From IMG/VR virus record IMGVR_UViG_3300044547_000271, positions 1-33,926 of that record: 33,926 bases of DNA; one strand, written 5' to 3'. Positions 21,285-29,214 of the stretch are shown here, in pieces. The translations under genes and the position numbers were made by a program. Within the stretch, counting starts at the first letter, position 1, and every line of letters begins with the position of its first letter. The stretch is from a virus. The notes under the pieces were generated by a model. It was given only the letters and a program-made list of their open reading frames with translations. It did no database searches and was not told the DNA's origin.

Positions 21285-21525
21285 CTTGGATGCCATGACT
21301 GGCGGAGATACAGATGACCTGGATTTATGCGATAAGTATAATATTAATCCTGATTTTGCATATACTCCAATGATTAATGAAGAGATGTTTAAAGCTATGA
21401 ACCGTGAATCTATTGCTGAAATGATTAAAGCAGGATACACAGAAGGTCAAGCTAAAGAATTAGCAGACCAACAAACAAGGTCAGCTAGAAACCATGCAAG
21501 TGAAGTACTTAAGTCTATAGACTAA
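21265..21525 (+). CDS. Hypothetical acidic protein, last gene of the plus-strand arm
   Basis: The start at 21265 follows AAGGAACA and overlaps the previous gene by 20 nt. The 86-residue product has an acidic N-terminus (GGDTDDLDLCDK). Helices follow (NRESIAEMIKAGYTEGQAKELADQQTRSARNHASEVLKSI) that resemble a UBA-like helical bundle. Function unknown. A bidirectional terminator lies just after. Confidence 0.6.
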   Translation: MTKQSYNLDAMTGGDTDDLDLCDKYNINPDFAYTPMINEEMFKAMNRESIAEMIKAGYTEGQAKELADQQTRSARNHASEVLKSID

Positions 21526-21529
21526 AGAA

Positions 21530-21566
21530 AAAATAAACCCCTTAGGATTTCTCCTAGGGGGTTTTT
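21530..21566. terminator. Bidirectional terminator between convergent arms
   Basis: AAACCCCTTAGGA (21535-21547) pairs with TCCTAGGGGGTTT (21552-21564) over 13 bp with one T-G pair and a TTTC loop. T-runs follow on the plus strand; the minus strand gives GGGGTTTATTTTTT. It ends both the plus-strand arm and the minus-strand virion operon. Confidence 0.92.
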
Positions 21567-21573
21567 AAATTGC

Positions 21574-24500
21574 TTATCGCATGTTAGTAATATCTCTTGA
21601 CATCTTAGCAAGCATGGATTCAATATTTGAAATGTTATCAATAAAGCCATTTAATACTTTTGTATTATTATTATGACCTGATATTCCAAATACTGATTTA
21701 CTTGCTGATGACAATCCCTGCGCTTCAAGCATTAAATCAATTAGATTATTAAACTTAGTTGGTGTAATTAGTAGGTTGTATCGCTTGTCACGATTACTTT
21801 CAGTCTTTCTTATCCATCCATTCTTTTCAGCAATAGCAAGGATTTCTTGGCTTCGCTTAGATAGGTTAGCTGCTTGATCAGCTGCTCCTTTTCTTTTCTT
21901 TTTAACATCTTCCGATGTTGAATGAGAGTAATGCCATAGCCTGTCAAAGTAACCTGATACAGCAGAGTAAAGACCTTCGTCACCTATATTAGCTCTACCT
22001 GTTTCTGCAACAATCTTCTTAGCGTTCTTAATAGACTCAAGTGTATGATCTTGAAAACCTTTCCACATCTTCTTTGCTTCCTTGGTTACATCGTAGGGAG
22101 CAATATTGTTATAAGCAATTAAGAAAGGAATAACAGACAATGAATCAGCTAATACAGCATCATGAATAGGTAAGGTATTTAATGGTTGTTGTTTACCCAT
22201 GAATTTATTTGCAGCTACTACAGCAGTAAACCACATGAACGAGTCACCTGATTGTGTAGTTAAAACAGCAAAGGCATCACGGAAAGAATTACCTGCAAAG
22301 AAACCACCATACTCTTGGTCGCCATCGGGTAATGTAACTAGTTGTTCTTGTTTACGATTCTTAGTTTGTCTATCTGCTTTACGATCTCCTGAGGCTCTAA
22401 TATCTTTTGTAACACCAAGAGGCATTACAGAAGTATCTTGACCTTCAAGTGTCATAGGCATCATTTGACCTACAGAACCGAATTCTTGTTGAACACCTGT
22501 ATCTAAGAATGATTGTTCCATACGGAATAATTTCTTCTTATCTATTTCAGTAAGAATACCATGAGCACCAGCCATATTAATAAGCTGACCGCCATAAGTT
22601 TTAAACATAGAGCTACCATAAGTAGCTGCTACAACTGTAGCTAAAGACTTCATAACTCTTTGGTAAGCTGAAAGACCTGGCATATGCTTCTTAAAAGATT
22701 TAGCGTATACACTAGCGATAGTCTTGTGTAATTCTTGTAATCCTTTTTCATCATTACCAAATAAATCTTTAATATTAGCTACTTCAGATTCCATACCACG
22801 AAGCAACTCAATACCAGCAAGCATGTCTTCTACTTCTTTAAACATAAATGAAGGATGTTTACCATAAAGACCAGCAACAACAATACCACGAGCATACAAC
22901 TTAGAGAAGTTAGCATCAGGATGTGCTCTTACTTTATCAAAGAATTTTGTTAAGGCAGCAGCAATATCTCTTTCGTCTTCACCTGATAGAGCTTCATTGA
23001 TGTCATCACTGACAGTAGAAGCCGCTTTCTCTCGTAGATTTTTAAACTCAGATTCAAATTTATCAGATACGTTAGCACCCAGCAATCTCATTGTTGATAA
23101 ATCACCAATAGATAATGCTTGAATAAACGCATTAGATTGTGATGAGTCTTTTTCTACAATAGCCCTAAGAGTAACGTGTTTACCACCCATCTGTTCAGCT
23201 AAGTTCATTTCATATGCCATAGTAACAGCATCGAAAATAGGGAACCATTCTTTCTTCTTATTTACTTTAGCAAACCAATGGTCATCAGGTAAATTAGTTG
23301 GGAAAGCTCCTTCTTGGTTTAACCAAGTATTAGCTTCTTGCCCGTACTGAACTAACTGATCAAACACATTTTTATCAAAAGCATTTACCATATCAGTAAA
23401 TGAATAATGTTTACCAAGATTAATCAACCCAAGTTCATGAGCAGCATTAGCAAGGATATATGTAGAACCATATTTAAGTTGATCTGCTTCAGATAACTTA
23501 CTATAGAACTTTAATTGTTGTTCTCCACGAGCTTTTCCACTACCAGATACTTGTGTTAGTCCTTTAGAAATACCTTTTGAAGTTGAAATATTTTCTTCTA
23601 TATTAGTAACTCTTAAAGAAGGCTTGTTACCGAATCCTAAACCTGCACGAATAGTTCCTGCGTGGTTAATCCAGTTTACGTTGGTTGCTCTTTGGAAGGC
23701 ACGATGGGTCATATCTGACTTCTTCATAAAGCCATACCACAAACCAACACTAACGCTTGGTAGATATTCTGCCAAATGCTTTCCTACCTGTAAGGCTTTA
23801 TTTTTAGCTACTGAAGAAACAATAGGATTAACTACTTGACCATCAGAGGTTTCAATCTTTAGCTTATGTTCTCTAATTAGCTCATTAAATCTAGCTTTTG
23901 AAAAGTCTAGCATAGTAGAAGCATAAATAGAATCTGAGTAAGCTAAATAAGTAGTTGTTTTTGGAGGAAGTCCTTCAACATTTTTAGCTGACACAAGCCC
24001 ATAACCACTAGCTGAGTTATCATCTAGATAGAAATAAACAGCATTCTCCATAACATCTTGAGCCATCTTCTGCATCATAGCTAATTTTTGTGGGTCAGTT
24101 TGTAAGCTAACATAGTTAACTAATGCCATGCCAAGATCTGTAATGTCTTCACTTGTGTAGGCTTCTTTACCACGAATAAATTGAGCTACCTTATTAGCAG
24201 GAATACCACCAATAGAAGGGTTACGTTGAGCTACAAATATGTTTTGGTTCTTAGCATTTAAACCAGCTACTAAGTTATAAGCTTCAGCTGCTTGGAAAGC
24301 TAAGGCTTCAGCTTTAGTTAACTTAGGAGTTGCTACAGGGAAGTAATCACCATTCTTTGTTCTGGCTAATTCAAAATAACCTTGTTTAAAGAAATCAGCG
24401 GCAAGAACAGCACCTGCTTTAATATTATTTTTATTGGAATACTCTCCAGCTACAGCCGAAGGAGTGTCTCCTTGGTTACCCTGTAATAACTCATGTGCTC

Positions 24501-25428
24501 TTTTAAAGATAGCAGAATAAAAACCAAACATGTATGGTTGTTTATCTAAGTTCTTATTAATATAGGCAAGTGATTCAATTACATCTTTATTTAGAATCTT
24601 ATTATTAGGAGTTCCTTCTGAAGGCTTAAACAATTCTCCTTCAGTTTCTTCTTCACCTAAGATATCTTTATTCTTATCTACTTGACCTGTTGTCTTTAGA
24701 ATAGTATCTTTGCCAGCATCTAGCATACTCATATAAATAGAAGTACCTAGTCGAGGTAAGTTTTGTTCTGTGACACCCAAGCTAGTTGCCAACATATCAA
24801 TGTTCTCAGCAAAGTGTGGCTGAGGTGCTTCTGAAACACTACCAACAATACGATCTGAAAACTTATTTGCTGCCATTGAAATCTGTTGAGCAGCATTAGT
24901 TAAATCAGATGATTGGATTTCGGTAGTGTTGCCTTGTTGGTCTTCTCTACCTAAAAAGCCTTGTTGATTAAGAGCATTTAGTGTTTGCTCTGCTGTATCC
25001 ATTGTTGAAAAATCAGCAGGGAAATTAGGCACAGACAAACGAGTATCTTCAGCAGCAAGGAAACCCATATCTGTTTCTTTAGGAACTACTTGTTGTATAG
25101 GTCTTCCAGCAACATCTTCCTCACCTGTAGGTTGTAAACCAAAGGTTGTAGGCGGTACTTCTCCTTTAAAAGAAGTAACCATTTCAGAAGGAACAACATT
25201 AGTTTGTTGAATTCCTTCTTGGTCAAAATAAGTTTGAGGCTCAGTAGACCTCTCACGAGGAAACCCAGCTGTTGGCTGGGATACTCCTTGTGTTGCAGGG
25301 TTGTAGTCAAGCAAAGATTCTTCTGGTGTCTGCAGACCTTGTTCTTTTAAAATAGCATCTGCTCTTTCAGCTTCTCTTTGTTGAGATAGAGCACGTAAGG
25401 GATTAAACGATGATGTTTGAATAGCCAT
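21574..25428 (-). CDS. Large virion protein, candidate virion RNA polymerase
   Basis: This 1284-residue protein is the last gene of the virion operon. It carries motifs in the order of single-subunit RNA polymerases. A motif A-like KDSSQSNAFIQALSIGD has Asp761 (T7: DGSCSGIQHFSAMLRD) and is followed by LSTMRLLGAN, like T7 GGRAVNLL. A motif B-like region ends TYGSSMF with Tyr937. Motif C is LPIHDAVL with Asp1090 (T7: LIHDSF). Before motif A, KARGEQQLKFYSKL recalls T7 QGNDMTKGLL, and IRAG (Arg594) may be the DxxGR arginine. In motif B, Lys lies 10 residues before Tyr instead of 8. The N-terminal 550 residues are not recognised. Probably packaged and ejected with DNA; the polymerase call is an inference. 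The start follows AAGGAG. Confidence 0.55.
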   Translation of the reverse strand: MAIQTSSFNPLRALSQQREAERADAILKEQGLQTPEESLLDYNPATQGVSQPTAGFPRERSTEPQTYFDQEGIQQTNVVPSEMVTSFKGEVPPTTFGLQPTGEEDVAGRPIQQVVPKETDMGFLAAEDTRLSVPNFPADFSTMDTAEQTLNALNQQGFLGREDQQGNTTEIQSSDLTNAAQQISMAANKFSDRIVGSVSEAPQPHFAENIDMLATSLGVTEQNLPRLGTSIYMSMLDAGKDTILKTTGQVDKNKDILGEEETEGELFKPSEGTPNNKILNKDVIESLAYINKNLDKQPYMFGFYSAIFKRAHELLQGNQGDTPSAVAGEYSNKNNIKAGAVLAADFFKQGYFELARTKNGDYFPVATPKLTKAEALAFQAAEAYNLVAGLNAKNQNIFVAQRNPSIGGIPANKVAQFIRGKEAYTSEDITDLGMALVNYVSLQTDPQKLAMMQKMAQDVMENAVYFYLDDNSASGYGLVSAKNVEGLPPKTTTYLAYSDSIYASTMLDFSKARFNELIREHKLKIETSDGQVVNPIVSSVAKNKALQVGKHLAEYLPSVSVGLWYGFMKKSDMTHRAFQRATNVNWINHAGTIRAGLGFGNKPSLRVTNIEENISTSKGISKGLTQVSGSGKARGEQQLKFYSKLSEADQLKYGSTYILANAAHELGLINLGKHYSFTDMVNAFDKNVFDQLVQYGQEANTWLNQEGAFPTNLPDDHWFAKVNKKKEWFPIFDAVTMAYEMNLAEQMGGKHVTLRAIVEKDSSQSNAFIQALSIGDLSTMRLLGANVSDKFESEFKNLREKAASTVSDDINEALSGEDERDIAAALTKFFDKVRAHPDANFSKLYARGIVVAGLYGKHPSFMFKEVEDMLAGIELLRGMESEVANIKDLFGNDEKGLQELHKTIASVYAKSFKKHMPGLSAYQRVMKSLATVVAATYGSSMFKTYGGQLINMAGAHGILTEIDKKKLFRMEQSFLDTGVQQEFGSVGQMMPMTLEGQDTSVMPLGVTKDIRASGDRKADRQTKNRKQEQLVTLPDGDQEYGGFFAGNSFRDAFAVLTTQSGDSFMWFTAVVAANKFMGKQQPLNTLPIHDAVLADSLSVIPFLIAYNNIAPYDVTKEAKKMWKGFQDHTLESIKNAKKIVAETGRANIGDEGLYSAVSGYFDRLWHYSHSTSEDVKKKRKGAADQAANLSKRSQEILAIAEKNGWIRKTESNRDKRYNLLITPTKFNNLIDLMLEAQGLSSASKSVFGISGHNNNTKVLNGFIDNISNIESMLAKMSRDITNMR

Positions 25429-28400
25429 TATTTAGTCTCCTTAGTTGCAAAATAATCTCGTAATACAGGCATTTCCCCTAGAAAAGGAATCTTCTCTACA
25501 AGCTTATCTTTAGCTTTAGTAGAATCCTTTTCATTCTCAGAGAATGATTTCATAGTGTCTTTTCCTATTGTAAATATTGTATTAGCTCCTGGAGCCTGAG
25601 AAAGAATATCTTTCGCTGCTGTTGAGGCAGATGACTGACCAGAACCTGCTTTGTAAATCTTTTTACTTGCTTCCCAAAGATCTGGGACTGTACCACCCCA
25701 TGAATACTCTAACGCTTTGATCATACGATCTTCTTCGTCTCCACCTTCTTCTCCACGTATAGCATCTTTAAGAGCTAATCCTAAATATGCAATACCAAAA
25801 GTAAGTAGCATAGAGCTAAATGTAGCGTAGTTATATTGTGGGGTTCCTGAACGTTTAAGATACATCTCCCATAATTGAGGGATAACGTTAGCTGTTAAGT
25901 GTGCAGTAAACCTTTTGAATTGAGTGAACAAAGCAAATCTTTGGTCATCAAATACAATAGGTGTAGAACCTGGTTCAGGTCTAGAAGCAAACTCATCAAT
26001 AAAGTTAATTGTACCATTAACAAATTCATTATTTAATTCATTAATTTCAGCAGCACGTTCAGCGCCACTAGTATCAACACCGCTTACTTGCTCGTCAAAC
26101 ATCTCTTCTCTTCCGTACTTGTTGTACAAAGCAATAACTTTGTCAACATCCATACGGTAATAGTTAAGCCTGTCTCTTGCCCATCTAGCGGCATTTTTAT
26201 TTTTTCCTTCAGCTACCATAGCAACTAAATCAAGCAACTCATCTTTAGCCATAGAACCTCTAACAGCTCTTACAGCGTTAGTAATACCTTCAACACCATT
26301 TAATTTAAATAGTAGTTTAGACATATTACGTTTGCTTCTACTTGATAAAGAAACACCTTCGGTTAAAAGAATATCTCCTGATAAACCGTAGTATCCATAA
26401 CCTCTTAAGAATTGTTTCTCATTAGATTCAGGTACTTTGTATTTACCACCTGTTGATAACTCACCCATCTTCTTAATGCTATCAAACATAGCACCAGCAG
26501 TTGACTTAGCTATTTGACCGAAGTATTTCTTTTGTTGTTCTGGTTTTAAACCTAATGAACCATAAACTAATTCACTTAAGTTACCAAACAATGCAGTATC
26601 CATATAAACCAATGTAGAAACAAAGTTAAAGTTTTCAGTAATACCACGTACTAAAGCACTCTTAGGTTTGTTTAGATCACCATCAAAAGCTTTAACATAA
26701 TTACTTAAACTACCAGCTAATTTTCTACTTTGTTCTTCAGTAATATGACCTCGTTTAACTCCCTCTTGAATAAGAGCAGCTAACTTTTCACCGTTTGTTC
26801 CAAACATTCTTTCTTTAACAGCAAGCTTAGAAGCCCTATCAATAATACGAGCAGCATTTGCTTCAATATTATCATCAAAGAATTCTGTAAAAGCAGCGTT
26901 AGAAGTCATACCAGAATTCATTAATTGTCTTAACAATTTAGGAGTAACTTCTTTTCCTAATTGATCAGTAATCTCAGCTGCTTCTGTAGCATTAAGATTT
27001 CTTACTGAACCATCTGGGTTTTGAGTTGTAACATACTGCTCTAATAATCTTTGAAAGGAAGCTTTATTACTATTAACCAACGAAGGATTTGGTAATCTGT
27101 TCTTTAAGAAAAAATCAGGTGTTCTAAACAGAGCAGCTAGTTCAGCGTTCTGATAGTCAGTACCTAATATATTAGCAAAGACATTCGCTGTTGCTGCTAA
27201 ATCAGCTCTTACCTTGTTTAAAGCAGGATCCAAAGTATTAAGTTGGTTGTTCTCTAGTGCTTCGTATAATGCTAAACCAGTTTCTTTAATTGAACCTTGT
27301 ACGTTATCGAAAGAAGAACGAACAGTTGCTTCAATAGATGTAGCTAGTTGTCTTGCTCTCTTATAAGGAGACAATCCAGTAAACGCACCTCTTACAAGAG
27401 GAGAATCAATTAATCCACCAATCTTTTGCGCCCACTCATATTGCATAAATGGTTTTAAATCAGTTGCTGTATCTGCTACAAACAATAAACGAGGATTAGT
27501 AATTACATTTAATAATTGTTTTCCTAAAGAAGGTTTATCTGCTTCAGTAGTACTTGCTTCTAACGATTGATTATTGTTTTGACTTGCTAATATAGTAGCA
27601 TCTTCTGCTAACTCAAAATCAGTTTTAGGAAATGTTCTACCACTTTCATCTACTGTTTTATTTTTAATGTTCTCAATAAACAAAGACTTTTCAGTTCTCT
27701 TGTCTGTTTCAAGACCTAACTCAGTAGCAATATCAAACTTACGTTGTTTGTTTTGTGCTACACCTGTAGGAACAGCCATAACACCACCAAGAACAGCACC
27801 GCTATAAGCAGAGTTCTTTAGTGTGTTGATAAGTTTAGCAGGGTCTTTGATATCACCTAAACTAGTACCATATTCTTCAATAAGATCTTGAGCTGTTTCT
27901 GTAGCACTTTCAGCGGCAGAACCTTTAATAACAGCACCACCAATAGCTTTTAATTGCTGCCCAAGACTACCCATTGACTTTAGTAGTTTGTCTTCTGCCT
28001 GTTGTTTAGTTAAGTTTTGAGACTTCATTAAAGTACTAACAATAGTTTGTTGAGTTGCTTTACTTCCTAAACTTCCAGTAATACCCTTTAAACCAAGCTG
28101 ATCTAAGACAGTTACTAAGCCACCAGTACCCCAAGCCCAAGCAAGATCTTTCTGACCTTCAGGTTGGTTGTTCCATACACGACCAGCGTTTTGTGCTAGT
28201 GGTACACTTAACGAAGCACCAAATGTAGGCGCTGCTAGTACACCTGCTGCTAAAGCAGTACCCATCTGAGGTAGATTAGAACCAGCCATCCACACAAAGT
28301 TATTCCAAACTTTACCTGCTGAATCTAATTTCCATTCACCAGTCTTTTCATCAAAGGCTTCTGCATCTCTTCCAAATGGTAATTCATTTAGTTCTTCTGC

Positions 28401-29189
28401 CAACCGATTAATTTTTCTTTGAGTCCAAGCTTCAGCGTTGCTCCCATCAGGAGATAACGAGTTAACAGCGCCAAGCATATCTCTCTTCATAGAAAGAATA
28501 CCTGAGTCCATACCTGTAGACCAGTTACTTCTAGCGTATCCTGTACGATCTTCTTCTGGTCTTACATATGCAGGTCTTGCATATACATCAGGGAACATAC
28601 CATATGCTTGTGCATTAGGCGCTGTCGGTTTAGCCTTAAAGCCTATTGCTTCATTGTACTTACCAAGGAAATCATTATAAAAATCTCCTTCGTCTTGGTA
28701 CTTATATTCTCCCTTAAGAGCCATTTCAAACCTATCTTTAGGTTGATCTTTTTCTCTTAAAGCTCTTTCAATACGACCAACAGACTTTAATTGAGCTTGT
28801 TGAGCTGTAGCCTGTGGTCCTAAAGAAGTCAAATCATATTTGATTTGATAATCAGATAAACGTGCGCCTTCGTCATTAATGTAATCACCAATATTACGAG
28901 TGCCTGACACATCTTTCTTTTCTGTAACAAGAGGTTTAGTAAACCCTTGTTCTTCTATAATTCGTTTGGTCAAGGCGGTTTGCAAATCGCCACCTACCTG
29001 ACCTTGTTTCCATTCACCAGTCTTCTCATCAAACTGAGTAACTTCTCTGGCGTTAACTCCAGGTAAACGAACTCGAACACCCTCAGGAGTTACAGCAGTA
29101 TCGGCATCAATAAGTCGACCACCGTTATCTGGTATGCTCACATCAGGTTTTTCCTGAAATGAGTTCAGATAGTCAATAATATTATCCAA
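25428..29189 (-). CDS. Large internal virion protein with nuclease-like N-terminus
   Basis: This 1253-residue protein is predicted to be an internal (ejection) protein. Residues 24-125 resemble the staphylococcal-nuclease fold: RLIDADT (28-31), GVRVRLPGVNARE (Arg41, Asn46, Glu49) and VSGTRNIGDYINDEGARL (Arg98). Compared with the active-site Arg35, Asp40, Glu43 and Arg87, only Asp40 is changed, to Asn. Hydrophobic stretches near 300-330 (TALAAGVLAAPTFGASL) and 1120-1145 (SSMLLTFGIAYLGLAL) could insert in a membrane. Translation starts at TTG, with TTAGGAG 6 nt upstream. It ends in a TAATG overlap with the candidate polymerase gene, so both are made in coupled amounts. Confidence 0.65.
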   Translation of the reverse strand: MDNIIDYLNSFQEKPDVSIPDNGGRLIDADTAVTPEGVRVRLPGVNAREVTQFDEKTGEWKQGQVGGDLQTALTKRIIEEQGFTKPLVTEKKDVSGTRNIGDYINDEGARLSDYQIKYDLTSLGPQATAQQAQLKSVGRIERALREKDQPKDRFEMALKGEYKYQDEGDFYNDFLGKYNEAIGFKAKPTAPNAQAYGMFPDVYARPAYVRPEEDRTGYARSNWSTGMDSGILSMKRDMLGAVNSLSPDGSNAEAWTQRKINRLAEELNELPFGRDAEAFDEKTGEWKLDSAGKVWNNFVWMAGSNLPQMGTALAAGVLAAPTFGASLSVPLAQNAGRVWNNQPEGQKDLAWAWGTGGLVTVLDQLGLKGITGSLGSKATQQTIVSTLMKSQNLTKQQAEDKLLKSMGSLGQQLKAIGGAVIKGSAAESATETAQDLIEEYGTSLGDIKDPAKLINTLKNSAYSGAVLGGVMAVPTGVAQNKQRKFDIATELGLETDKRTEKSLFIENIKNKTVDESGRTFPKTDFELAEDATILASQNNNQSLEASTTEADKPSLGKQLLNVITNPRLLFVADTATDLKPFMQYEWAQKIGGLIDSPLVRGAFTGLSPYKRARQLATSIEATVRSSFDNVQGSIKETGLALYEALENNQLNTLDPALNKVRADLAATANVFANILGTDYQNAELAALFRTPDFFLKNRLPNPSLVNSNKASFQRLLEQYVTTQNPDGSVRNLNATEAAEITDQLGKEVTPKLLRQLMNSGMTSNAAFTEFFDDNIEANAARIIDRASKLAVKERMFGTNGEKLAALIQEGVKRGHITEEQSRKLAGSLSNYVKAFDGDLNKPKSALVRGITENFNFVSTLVYMDTALFGNLSELVYGSLGLKPEQQKKYFGQIAKSTAGAMFDSIKKMGELSTGGKYKVPESNEKQFLRGYGYYGLSGDILLTEGVSLSSRSKRNMSKLLFKLNGVEGITNAVRAVRGSMAKDELLDLVAMVAEGKNKNAARWARDRLNYYRMDVDKVIALYNKYGREEMFDEQVSGVDTSGAERAAEINELNNEFVNGTINFIDEFASRPEPGSTPIVFDDQRFALFTQFKRFTAHLTANVIPQLWEMYLKRSGTPQYNYATFSSMLLTFGIAYLGLALKDAIRGEEGGDEEDRMIKALEYSWGGTVPDLWEASKKIYKAGSGQSSASTAAKDILSQAPGANTIFTIGKDTMKSFSENEKDSTKAKDKLVEKIPFLGEMPVLRDYFATKETK

Positions 29190-29214
29190 TTGTTTCTCCT
29201 AAGGGTTATCTTGT

